NCBI GenBank assembly: GCA_007124075.1
Contig: SLFV01000348.1
Span: 1 to 6,790 of the forward strand
From: Roseimaritima sp.
GTDB lineage: Bacteria > Planctomycetota > Planctomycetia > Pirellulales > Pirellulaceae
Reading direction: 5' to 3'
Length of the DNA stretch: 6,790 bases
Shown: piece by piece, positions 1 to 6,728 of the stretch
How positions within the stretch are numbered: position 1 is the stretch's first letter
Layout: the number at the start of each line of letters is the position of its first letter
Made by a program: the position numbers and the translations under genes
The notes under the pieces: generated by a model
Databases searched by the model: none
Seen by the model: the letters and a program-made list of their open reading frames with translations, nothing else
Told to the model about the DNA's origin: nothing

Positions 1-1616
1 AGTTTTCGATCAGGTTCGGTGAATTCGATGTCCACCAAGTCCAGCCACTGATGCGTGAAGTCCATGACAAACTGACGCGAACCCGCTTCATCGAGCAGAC
101 GTTCGACATGTTTACTCAAAACCTTTTCGTCTCGCAGGGAATCGCCAGTCGCATCGGCTAGCAGCTCCGCATCCGGCGGACCACCGGTCAAAAAGTAGCT
201 CAATCTAGATGCAATCGCGTAGCCATCAAGCTGGCCGGGTGTCTCCTGAAAGTACATGAATGCAGGTGAACACAGCAGAGCGCGGTAGCCGCCACGAATC
301 GCATCCACCAGGGGCATTTTCGCCGCCAGGTCCGCATGAACCAAGTCGATGTAGCCCGCGATGTCTTCCGCACTAACCGGGCGACGGAACGCGCGGCTGG
401 CAAACATCACCATTAATTTATCTGCCGCAAGCTCCGGATCCTCGGCTTGAAGTTCCGGCTTACTGTTTTTCGGGTTCTGAACAAGAGGAATATCGGCAAA
501 CAGTAGCCTGCGAATTCCGTCGTCATCCGGTCCGTAATGGATCTGTTCCATGCTTACGGAATGAATCGCTACGCCGGTGACGTTTTGTGGTCCACCCTCA
601 CCCGCACCAACCTGCCCCCCCTTAAACTTTGCCTGCTTTCGCGTCTTGTCACCGGGCCTAACCTCCAGCATGTGCCCCTGGGGCAACCAGGCATCAAATG
701 TCCATTCCTGCGGATTTTCTCCGGCCTCGAAGGCGCCGACCCAGCCCAACAGTGGGGCGCTGGAAATACACCGTCCCGACCGCACCGTACACCACGTGCC
801 ACCATCATCAGGCACATTGAGCGCAGAAGCCTTGATGCGAAACCGATACCACCCGTCCTCTTTTGCCGTTGTCGCAGGTAAACGACCGTAGAAGATCAAG
901 TTAGAGGCCCAAACGACCGCCAGATCGTCGATCATTTCAGGTTCGCGACAGCGTCGTTTCGGGTTCGTTCGCGCGACCTGAGTTGCAGTGAAATGTTTGG
1001 ACAGCGTGCTGGGCGAATCGAGCGCACGACGAAATGCTTCATCCAAAGCGAGGTCGACCAAGTCTAAATGCTGCTCCAATTGAAAGTGTGAAATCGATTG
1101 CCCGGTCGCGACCGTGGTGAAGCCGTCGGTCCGCGTTTCGTCAGGCAGCAGGCTGGCTAACGGGATGTCAATGCCCAAAACCGCATGTAACGAACGTTCT
1201 AATTGAAGATTGGAAAGTCTCCTCGCGTTGACGCGTCCCCGTGTCTCGAAGCGATCAATTTCGAAATCCCGTAACCAATTGCCCGCATCGGCTAAAAATT
1301 TTTCCACCTGTTCGCGTTCAGGCTCCGCGGAATCTGGAGGTGGCATGTCGCCAGCAGCAACGCGATCAAAGGCATGCACCCAGGCATGGAAATTATTCCG
1401 ATTCAGTCCCGCCAGCAGATCGGCAAGGTCGAAATTTGCTTCCGGATCGCTGCCCGTGTGGCAGTCGCTACAGTGTTGACGTAGAAATGGTCGAAGGTCT
1501 TTCGCGACCGTGTCGAACGTGTCCGCAGTTGAAACATTACCTGCGAACAACCAGAAAACCAATAAAAGTCGGAGGGATACGCGAAAGCGTTTTAATCGCA
1601 AGTGCTGGGCTGTCAT
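1..1616 (-). CDS. Secreted planctomycete cytochrome c / DUF1592-family protein, N-terminal 538 codons (C-terminus beyond left edge)
   Basis: Reading the minus strand from the ATG at 1616-1614 gives one open frame of 538 codons that runs off the left edge without a stop. Residues 1-31 form a signal peptide (basic start, LRLLLVFWLFAG core, cleavage probably after STA). A haem-binding motif follows (C49-S-D-C52-H53), with an MPPP at 91-94 whose Met is a likely axial ligand, as in planctomycete PSCyt1 domains. Residues about 128-190 (RRLSNLQLERSLHAVLG, then LLPDE...DGF) match DUF1587. About 240-350 is a Trp/Gly-rich, beta-looking insert with Cys276 and Cys283. About 397-457 (FASRAFRRPV, then LLCSPAFMYFQE) matches DUF1595. 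From 465 (ASRLSYFLTGGPPDAELL) DUF1592 begins. Full family members usually continue with DUF1588 and DUF1585, which would lie outside the window. The protein should act outside the cytoplasmic membrane. Its biochemical role is unknown; a redox function is inferred from the haem site only. Such genes often precede a DUF1552 gene, which would also be off-window. Confidence 0.95.
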   Translation of the reverse strand, partial: MTAQHLRLKRFRVSLRLLLVFWLFAGNVSTADTFDTVAKDLRPFLRQHCSDCHTGSDPEANFDLADLLAGLNRNNFHAWVHAFDRVAAGDMPPPDSAEPEREQVEKFLADAGNWLRDFEIDRFETRGRVNARRLSNLQLERSLHAVLGIDIPLASLLPDETRTDGFTTVATGQSISHFQLEQHLDLVDLALDEAFRRALDSPSTLSKHFTATQVARTNPKRRCREPEMIDDLAVVWASNLIFYGRLPATTAKEDGWYRFRIKASALNVPDDGGTWCTVRSGRCISSAPLLGWVGAFEAGENPQEWTFDAWLPQGHMLEVRPGDKTRKQAKFKGGQVGAGEGGPQNVTGVAIHSVSMEQIHYGPDDDGIRRLLFADIPLVQNPKNSKPELQAEDPELAADKLMVMFASRAFRRPVSAEDIAGYIDLVHADLAAKMPLVDAIRGGYRALLCSPAFMYFQETPGQLDGYAIASRLSYFLTGGPPDAELLADATGDSLRDEKVLSKHVERLLDEAGSRQFVMDFTHQWLDLVDIEFTEPDRK

Positions 1617-1671
1617 AGGGTTTCGCTGTTGTTGTCGCTAAGGCAAGCCTCACAGTCGCGTACGGTCGCCA

Positions 1672-1683
1672 AGCGACGTCGCT
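1672..1683. repeat. 12-bp perfect palindrome AGCGACGTCGCT
   Basis: This palindrome reads the same on both strands and sits 56-67 bases upstream of the gene 1 ATG. Its AGCGAC half recurs on the minus strand at 1639-1634, so in the leader RNA the GUCGCU half could pair with that downstream copy across a loop of about 32 nt. It may be a protein-binding site, part of the leader fold, or a dispersed intergenic repeat. Confidence 0.4.
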
Positions 1684-1686
1684 ACG

Positions 1687-1806
1687 CAACGCCCGATCAT
1701 TACCTGCCCTCTATTCAATCGTCTCTACCGGCAGCACGCAGCGGGAATCGCCGTGAGAGGTCTTGAAGGTGGGAAAGCATAAACGCCATTTACTGATCGG
1801 GCGTTG
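1687..1806. repeat. 13-bp perfect inverted repeat spanning 120 bp in the leader of gene 1
   Basis: CAACGCCCGATCA at 1687-1699 is the exact reverse complement of TGATCGGGCGTTG at 1794-1806, with 94 bases between. Allowing one mismatch extends each arm to 16 bases. Both arms lie in the predicted leader transcript, so they could form a long-range stem closing a large loop. They could also be the ends of a small non-autonomous element, but I see no flanking target-site duplication. The repeat is directly visible; its role is unknown. Confidence 0.6.
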
Positions 1807-1849
1807 TCAAGGCGGGAAAGTAAACAGGTTTTCGTGGAGACACTACCAT
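1790..1849 (-). other. Possible leaderless 19-codon ORF at the start of the gene 1 leader
   Basis: The ATG at 1849-1847 begins five bases after the -10 hexamer, at or within a base of the expected transcription start. It opens a 19-codon frame (MVVSPRKPVYFPALTTPDQ) ending at a TAA at 1792-1790. Its last codons overlap the right arm of the inverted repeat (1794-1806), so translating it would interfere with pairing of that arm. No homologue is recognised, and a frame this short can arise by chance, so this is a speculative call. Confidence 0.15.
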
Positions 1850-1854
1850 CGCTT

Positions 1855-1883
1855 ATTATATCGCTTTCGGAAATTGGTGTCAG
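1855..1883 (-). promoter_or_regulatory. Near-consensus sigma-70 promoter for the cytochrome/DUF1592 gene
   Basis: On the minus strand, CTGACA (1883-1878; 5 of 6 to TTGACA) is followed after exactly 17 bases by a perfect TATAAT (1860-1855). Transcription should start near 1847-1849 and run leftward to the ATG at 1616, giving a leader of about 230 nt. It lies just after the 3' end of the gene ending at 1964, so gene 1 need not be co-transcribed with it. The match is seen directly; activity is inferred. Confidence 0.65.
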
Positions 1884-1963
1884 CTCTTCGAGGGATTATG
1901 ACGAAATTCACGAAAACGACCGGGAGATAGCTCTTCGGCGAACAGCGGATGATTCGAAAGCTG

Positions 1964-3289
1964 TTACCGCTGAGCGTCTGCACTGGTCTGTCGGAGCGTG
2001 ATTCTCGGGACGACGGGCGTCGGGTCCGCTGCGGGTGGATGCTCCGGCGGCAGCAGGAAACGACTAATTCCTGCGGTTTGGCGACTGTAAGGGATCATGA
2101 CTGCGTGTTTTGGTGCCAACGCACTAACCAGCGCGGTCGCCTGGATTGGGCTGTCCTGCTTGCGGATCGCAAGACTTTTGCCAGCAACTGCCAGCAGCGT
2201 GCCGGGGGGTAAGGCTTCGAACCCGCGATGTTGGTGACAGTTTCCCGACAGTCGTAGCTGAGTGCCGTAGAGGTCAAATCGCATGGCGCAGAGCTCGTAC
2301 CACAGGTTGGCTACATCGGAATCAAGGTCTGCACTGGAGACCCCCAAATGTTGCTGAGCGGCTTTCAGCAAACTGGTTCCAATGTAGCCGCGTCTGGCGA
2401 CAAAAGATCCCGATACGTCCAGCGACTGGCCGGGGCGGATCGTGCAGTTGTCCAGTTGTACGGTCGCTTTTCCGCTCCATTTGTGGGGTAAATGGTCCAG
2501 TAAATCGTTTAGTTCCACTTCGCTGAAAGTAGCCCCCTTCAGGTCAACCGACCAATCGACGGTGGAGACTTTCCATTCCAACGAACCGTTGAATTCCGCA
2601 TCGCGTCCCAGCACACGGAGCGGAGGAAGGTAATCAGCCAAAGCTGAAACGGGCAACGAAACCCCACCGGTATACAGCCGCCAGCGCGTTTCGGGGATGC
2701 TGCGTTGGCGATCACGAACAAAACCGATCCATGCCTTCGCGTCGATGTCGCGTCCCGCAGGAAGAAACTCGAAACTACCTTCAACCTGACGGGTGCCGGG
2801 GACGATTCGCGCAACCGTGTCGCGAAAGGTCACGCCGCCGGTTTGGCTGTGTACCGTTAACGCACTTGCGGTGACGACCATGGGCTGTTCGGTCCAATCA
2901 GGTTGGCACAAGTAGCGGTCATGAACCAATTGCCACGCGTGCGCAAGCTGGGCCGATTGCAGTTCGGGTTGGTGCAACTGTAGGACATTCTTGCGATCCC
3001 GATTCGCAAAGACCGCCAATCGGACGCGAGCAACCTCCGCGAACGTCTCAGGTTCCGCAACGACAACCCCTTCCAGCCTTAACATTCCGGGAGCGGGCCT
3101 AGAGAAGCGTTCAACGGCGACACGCAGACCTAATCGCTTTGTTAACTCTGTTTCGACCTGTCGTTTTTCCCAACGATAGAACCAGGGCGTCCACGTGATG
3201 GCGATCCAGGTCATGGTTATTAGCGTAGGCACCGCGCAGGCGAACACGAAGACCAGTCGGCAGATGGCTTTCTGGGTTCGTTCGTGCAT
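1964..3289 (-). CDS. Membrane-anchored hypothetical protein, AsmA-like in outline (441 aa)
   Basis: I do not recognise a named family with confidence. With the ATG at 3289 the protein has 441 residues: a short basic N-terminus, one hydrophobic segment at about 11-34 (LVFVFACAVPTLITMTWIAI), then a long soluble part. The segment after the helix (WEKRQVETELTKRLGLRVAVERFSRPAPGMLRLEGVVV) resembles the start of AsmA/YhdP/TamB-type envelope proteins, where an anchor precedes beta-strand repeats describing a 'gene layer' such as RLEGVVVAEP. Later stretches alternate short hydrophobic strands and polar residues (for example 273-298, KATVQLDNCTIRPG...DVSGSFVA), which fits a beta-rich fold. The C-terminal 30 residues are Pro-rich and probably disordered. 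The topology suggests cytoplasmic N-terminus and periplasmic body. A TTG at 3307 would add six residues; I prefer ATG 3289, with GGA six bases upstream as a weak ribosome site. It ends with TAA and lies 80 bases beyond the promoter of gene 1. Confidence 0.85.
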   Translation of the reverse strand: MHERTQKAICRLVFVFACAVPTLITMTWIAITWTPWFYRWEKRQVETELTKRLGLRVAVERFSRPAPGMLRLEGVVVAEPETFAEVARVRLAVFANRDRKNVLQLHQPELQSAQLAHAWQLVHDRYLCQPDWTEQPMVVTASALTVHSQTGGVTFRDTVARIVPGTRQVEGSFEFLPAGRDIDAKAWIGFVRDRQRSIPETRWRLYTGGVSLPVSALADYLPPLRVLGRDAEFNGSLEWKVSTVDWSVDLKGATFSEVELNDLLDHLPHKWSGKATVQLDNCTIRPGQSLDVSGSFVARRGYIGTSLLKAAQQHLGVSSADLDSDVANLWYELCAMRFDLYGTQLRLSGNCHQHRGFEALPPGTLLAVAGKSLAIRKQDSPIQATALVSALAPKHAVMIPYSRQTAGISRFLLPPEHPPAADPTPVVPRITLRQTSADAQR

Positions 3290-3467
3290 CCTAAATCCAT
3301 AAAACAATGAGCGTTACAGCACGCCAGGTGTTCGTTGGGGTGCTGCACGCTTTACCCGTTTCAGGCACCTGGCATTGATAAGCACGCCTGAAGTTCATGG
3401 TCTTGTAACCGATGAACGTTGCTGAGCGGTAGCCCGAAAGTCGCTACAATGACCGCTTTTACCACAC
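3290..3467. other. Divergent intergenic region with overlapping short repeats
   Basis: This 178-base gap separates the membrane-anchored gene (minus) from the transporter (plus), so it should hold both promoters. It contains several overlapping repeats: GCCAGGTG (3323-3330) against CACCTGGC (3366-3373); TTCAGGC (3360-3366) against GCCTGAA (3386-3392); CAGCAC (3317-3322) against GTGCTG (3340-3345); and a direct repeat AGCACGCC (3318-3325 and 3381-3388). These stems compete with one another, so at most some can form. I found no convincing -35/-10 pair for the minus-strand gene. Confidence 0.4.
3443..3450 (+). promoter_or_regulatory. Likely -10 element GCTACAAT of the BASS transporter
   Basis: TACAAT (3445-3450) matches TATAAT at five of six positions and lies 17 bases before the GTG start, implying a very short 5' leader of about 11 nt and no Shine-Dalgarno sequence. 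The best -35 candidate, TTGCTG at 3419-3424, is 20 bases away, longer than the usual 16-18, so the -35 part is uncertain. Confidence 0.4.
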
Positions 3468-4457
3468 GTGGCGAGCACCTCTGACTTGTTAGCAATCCTT
3501 CTGCGAAACTGGTTTCTACCGCTGCTTGGGCTGTGCCTGATTACTGGTTTTTGGGCAGCGGAAATGCTTGCGCCGCTGGCCGACTGGTTGGCTTTTCGTA
3601 ACGGCTTGGTCGCTAGCGTTTTCTTGCTGATGGGGCTGACGCTGCAACCGCGAACAATGCTGGGCACGATTCGCAGGCCTCGATTCTGGTTGCTAGCAAT
3701 CCTGGTAAACGCTATCGCAGTTCCGGTGCTCGCTTGGTTGGCTTCCTGGTGGCTGACACCTTCCTTGGGAGGCGGTCTGATTGTGGCTGCGATTGTCCCT
3801 TGTACGTTAGCTTCCGCATCGGTTTGGACGCGTCAAGGTGGGGGTGATGAAGGCATTGCGATGATGGTTACGGTGCTGACCAATCTGTTTTGTTTTTTGA
3901 TTGTGCCTTTTTGGTTAGTTCGTTTGCTTGGTCAGCAGACTGAGATCGGTTTCTGGGAAACCGCCTCCAAGCTGGCGATGCTGGTGGCAATTCCATTAGT
4001 GCTGGCTCAGGGCATCCGCCGGGCGGGGGCGGAGGGTTGGGGGAACCGCCACAAACGGAGCCTCTCCACGATCGCGCAGGTCGGGATCCTGGTGATGGTC
4101 CTGATCGGCGGTTCGCACTCGCAGCGAGGTTACGCCACGGAAGGCGAAAGTGCAGCGAGTGCGGCCGAGTTGACATGGATGGCAACCAACGCGATTTTAA
4201 TTCACTGCATCGCCCTAGCCGTTGGGATTTATCTGGCGGGTTTCTTGCGGGCCAGTCGTTCGGAACAGATCGCGGTCGGCATTTCTGGCAGCCAAAAAAC
4301 GCTCATGGTGGGACTGCAGATCGCAATCGATGCCGGTGTCAGCCTGGTGCCGATGATCGTTTATCACGCCGCTCAGCTACTGCTCGATACGATGCTGGTC
4401 CAGCAATGGAAATCCGAATCGGAACGACGGGCGCAATGTGAATCTGCGGACCCATGA
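3468..4457 (+). CDS. Bile acid:sodium symporter family (BASS, SBF-like) membrane transporter
   Basis: The 329-residue protein is strongly hydrophobic, with about ten membrane segments (roughly 14-34, 45-60, 72-95, 101-119, 129-152, 165-182, 199-214, 236-259, 267-286, 290-311). Two family signatures are visible. PCTLASASVWTRQGGGDE at 111-128 is the crossover-type motif seen as P(T/C)T..S...T...GGNE in SBF-like proteins. GSQKTLMVGLQIA at 274-286 is followed by IVYHAAQLLLDTML (297-310), the usual YHxxQLxxD end. Length fits the family (about 320-330). BASS members use a sodium gradient to move organic anions, but the SBF-like branch includes proteins with other or unknown substrates, so none is assigned here. 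The start is GTG at 3468, chosen because it gives a normal N-terminus ahead of the first helix; the ATG at 3449 is out of frame. Residues 215-235 form a hydrophilic loop rich in Ser, Glu and Ala. It converges on the hydrolase gene and shares no operon with it. Confidence 0.92.
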   Translation: MASTSDLLAILLRNWFLPLLGLCLITGFWAAEMLAPLADWLAFRNGLVASVFLLMGLTLQPRTMLGTIRRPRFWLLAILVNAIAVPVLAWLASWWLTPSLGGGLIVAAIVPCTLASASVWTRQGGGDEGIAMMVTVLTNLFCFLIVPFWLVRLLGQQTEIGFWETASKLAMLVAIPLVLAQGIRRAGAEGWGNRHKRSLSTIAQVGILVMVLIGGSHSQRGYATEGESAASAAELTWMATNAILIHCIALAVGIYLAGFLRASRSEQIAVGISGSQKTLMVGLQIAIDAGVSLVPMIVYHAAQLLLDTMLVQQWKSESERRAQCESADP

Positions 4458-4605
4458 CTCCATCGACTGTCGCGAAACGGAGCAACCGTCCCGGACCAAT
4501 TACCCGAGATGCTTCAACCGCTCCTATGCCGTTGGGCACGCAGGTAAGCTTCGGCCGTTCGCTTGGATCGCGGTTTCGTTGTGATCGGCTGCACGAGCAA
4601 TTCGG
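4458..4605. other. Convergent intergenic gap, no clear terminator
   Basis: These 148 bases lie between the 3' ends of the transporter and the hydrolase. I found no GC-rich hairpin followed by a T-run on either strand, so termination here may rely on Rho or on weak structures. A plus-strand frame begins at an ATGA overlap with the transporter stop (4454) but looks non-coding. Confidence 0.5.
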
Positions 4606-6483
4606 TCATGATGCAGGGATGATCGGCAGGAGGATATGGCTGGGATGCTCCGCGTCATGGTAGATGCGTTGTCTGGCTCGCCGCTTTTGCCGGTATTGAT
4701 TCAAGGGGTCTGCGGTGTTGGGATTGATGTCAAATCGCGGGAAATTGGAACTGGAGATGTCAACCCGAATCCGATGTCCCTTCTTGAAGACATTCGCACT
4801 GGGATACAGTTTGATCGTGAATTCGTACACTTCGCCCGGCGTCATCAAGACCTCTTTTTCCAGCGACTCCCGGAATCTTGCCCGCACGATCCCATCGCCA
4901 ATGTTTAGATCGAATCCCCCCGGCCAATCTTCCGACGGCGGGTAGACATCCACTAGCTTGGCTGTGAAATCGGTATCCACTGCCGAACTGTCAGCGTATA
5001 GCCGGACCTCAATTTCTCCGGTCACTTCCAGGTCTGCGGGCAACGGTTCGGTTTGAAACACAACGACATCGGGTCGAGCGGATAAGGGGATGGGGTCCAG
5101 GAAATTCCAAACATGCGGTCCTCCCTTCTGATTCCAGGCACCCTGCAACAAGATGTCGTTATGGGAGGAAGTGTTGCCGCCGATGCTGGGAACAGGGTCT
5201 TCGGGATCAAATTGGTACTGGGTGAATGCGGCAGCAACCTGCGGAGTTTGAGGCGACAAACCGCCACCGGGTTGCAAGTAGTAGGGGGTGTACTGGGTCC
5301 GCGCCAGAGGCCAATCCTGTTCATTGCGCCAATAGCCACCATGCTGCAAACGGTTCTGACTGTCCTTGCTACCGTCCCCGGTACCCATCACAAAAATGCG
5401 CACAGGTGTCTGAAAAGGGTCGGCTTTCCCCACAGCGTTATCGATACCCTTTAGCCAGTGATCGTACCATTGACGACGCCAGGCCCACTGGTCAGAGATC
5501 GCAGCATCCGGGCCAAAGTTGACCTGACCGTGCGTCGCGGAGGACTGCTTACCATGGATCCATGGTCCCATGATCATGTAGACGGGACCCTGGATGGTCT
5601 TGCGAAGCGCGACATAGTTGGCCGTGTTGTTGCCCGCCCAGGAATCGTACCAGCCCGAGACGAGGTAGACGGGGATGTCTTTGTAACGCTCAGGCGCGTC
5701 GACGATGTTGTTCTGAGACCAAAAGTCATCGTTGACCCCGCGTTCCATCGCATCGATCAACCAGGCTTCGTATTCCGGCGCCAGACGCAGTGGCGTCATT
5801 CCGCGCCGAGTCGGCAGGTTTTTCAGGTAGGCAAAGCGTTGATCTGCCAATTCCTTCAATTCAGCAGCGGTCCCAGGGTCACGCGCAGCGCGACTACCGC
5901 GACCGGCATTGAGAAAAATCCAGTTCCAAAATCTCAGCTCGAAAGCACCCGCGTTACGAATACTTTGACGTCCCATATTGGACATCGCATCGACGGGAAT
6001 GACCGTTTTCAATTGGGGAGCCCCGGCCAGTGCCATCGCATGCTGTGTTCCACCAACATAGGACGTACCCAGCATGCCGATTTGACCATCACACCACGAT
6101 TGCGATTCAAGCCAAGCAGCGCAATCGACGCCGTCGGGACCATCGTCGGTTAACATGTGCCAGACACCTTCTGACCTGTAGCGCCCCCGCGTGTCCTGCG
6201 CGACAAAGACATAACCATGCGTGGCAAAGTATTCGCCCGCGGTCTTCTGCCCATCCTTGTTGTACGGTAGCCGCGTCAGGATCACCGGGAGAGGATCTTC
6301 CACAAGTTGGCCCGCATTTACCGGGCGATAAACGTCGGTGGCCAAGCGGACTCCATCACGCATCGGGACCATGATATCGCGTTGCACCTGAAATTCATCA
6401 GTCCCGTAAACTGCGTTGCTCCCAATAGCCAGCAGCAGGACAGCCAGCGAACAGAGGCAGGCGGGAAAACGATAGGTACTCAT
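4606..6483 (-). CDS. Exported CocE/NonD-family alpha/beta hydrolase (X-Pro dipeptidyl-peptidase S15 superfamily)
   Basis: From the ATG at 6483 the protein has 625 residues. Residues 1-27 are a signal peptide (hydrophobic core CSLAVLLLAIG, cleavage probably after VYG). The S15-type alpha/beta-hydrolase domain starts at about 34 (RDIMVPMRDGVRLATDVYRP, a hallmark of the family). LTRLPYNK at 69-76 carries Tyr74, matching the oxyanion-hole tyrosine of cocaine esterase. QDTRGRYRSEG is at 96-106. The nucleophile elbow G-T-S141-Y-V-G is complete. Asp280 in SGWYDSW and His310 in GPWIHG complete the predicted Ser-Asp-His triad. Residues about 335-600 match the C-terminal jelly-roll domain (PF08530 type), with LPADLEVTGEIEVRLYADSS and KGHRIRVDISSSNFPRFDINP. 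The family hydrolyses esters or amides, including cephalosporin/glutaryl acylases, amino-acid ester hydrolases and cocaine esterase. The actual substrate cannot be read from sequence. A TTG at 6606 would add 41 residues before the signal peptide, so it is rejected as start. No strong Shine-Dalgarno sequence is visible. Confidence 0.95.
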   Translation of the reverse strand: MSTYRFPACLCSLAVLLLAIGSNAVYGTDEFQVQRDIMVPMRDGVRLATDVYRPVNAGQLVEDPLPVILTRLPYNKDGQKTAGEYFATHGYVFVAQDTRGRYRSEGVWHMLTDDGPDGVDCAAWLESQSWCDGQIGMLGTSYVGGTQHAMALAGAPQLKTVIPVDAMSNMGRQSIRNAGAFELRFWNWIFLNAGRGSRAARDPGTAAELKELADQRFAYLKNLPTRRGMTPLRLAPEYEAWLIDAMERGVNDDFWSQNNIVDAPERYKDIPVYLVSGWYDSWAGNNTANYVALRKTIQGPVYMIMGPWIHGKQSSATHGQVNFGPDAAISDQWAWRRQWYDHWLKGIDNAVGKADPFQTPVRIFVMGTGDGSKDSQNRLQHGGYWRNEQDWPLARTQYTPYYLQPGGGLSPQTPQVAAAFTQYQFDPEDPVPSIGGNTSSHNDILLQGAWNQKGGPHVWNFLDPIPLSARPDVVVFQTEPLPADLEVTGEIEVRLYADSSAVDTDFTAKLVDVYPPSEDWPGGFDLNIGDGIVRARFRESLEKEVLMTPGEVYEFTIKLYPSANVFKKGHRIRVDISSSNFPRFDINPNTADPLNQYRQKRRARQRIYHDAEHPSHILLPIIPAS

Positions 6484-6678
6484 GTGGGGACCAGCGATTG
6501 TTCGAAATGACGAAGTAATGAAAACATCTTGGATTGGGGAGTTGCCAGGCCACCAATGGGTACGCCAGCATCGCCGGTGCGCTCCAGCGAAAGACTTTGC
6601 TTGCAAGAAACTTCAGTCGCAAACAGGGCTCTTTCTATGATACGCACGCAGCACGCAGTGGACACCTCCCTGTTGGTC

Positions 6679-6707
6679 AGTTTTCTGCAAGTGTGGTCGA
6701 TTGTCAA
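6679..6707 (-). promoter_or_regulatory. Candidate promoter upstream of the hydrolase gene
   Basis: A perfect minus-strand TTGACA (6707-6702) is followed after 17 bases by AAAACT (6684-6679), which matches TATAAT at only three positions. If used, it would give a leader of about 190 nt for the hydrolase. The -35 is strong but the -10 is weak, so this is a tentative site. Confidence 0.25.
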
Positions 6708-6728
6708 CCAAAGTGTCTTTGTGGAGTT

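Larger units (their letters stand above)
1617..1963. other. Intergenic region: long leader of gene 1
   Basis: These 347 bases separate two minus-strand genes and hold no protein gene I can support. A plus-strand TTG-started frame (1804-2001) runs into the 3' end of the neighbouring gene and has no recognisable domain. The gap contains a strong minus-strand promoter, a 13-bp inverted repeat, a 12-bp palindrome and, about 20 nt before the ATG of gene 1, a small hairpin (1639-1652) with a CUUG loop on a 5-bp stem that includes one G-U pair. No Shine-Dalgarno sequence is evident before the ATG; the bases just upstream read GCGAAACCCT. Confidence 0.7.

Noticed and set aside
537..891. Two overlapping plus-strand frames (114 and 104 codons) at the left
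   Set aside because: Both are antisense to the DUF1592-family coding sequence, which is continuous across this region.
1782..1810. A perfect minus-strand TTGACA at 1810-1805 as a second promoter for gene 1
   Set aside because: At 17-base spacing the -10 position reads GGCGTT, with no match to TATAAT; the promoter at 1855-1883 is much better.
1880..1938. AGCTCTTCG occurring twice about 50 bases apart
   Set aside because: A 9-base direct repeat with only two copies and no further extension is not enough to call a repeat array.
1804..2001. A 65-codon plus-strand frame in the gap between the two left-hand genes
   Set aside because: It needs a TTG start, overlaps the 3' end of the minus-strand neighbour by 38 bases, lies across the gene 1 promoter and has no family signature.
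4454..4663. A 69-codon plus-strand frame starting at an ATGA overlap with the transporter stop codon
   Set aside because: The ATGA overlap suggests translational coupling, but the peptide has no recognisable domain and its last part lies opposite the 3' end of the hydrolase gene.
5458..6153. A 231-codon plus-strand frame inside the hydrolase gene
   Set aside because: It is antisense to the most conserved part of the CocE-type protein, including the nucleophile motif, and is best explained as a codon-bias shadow.
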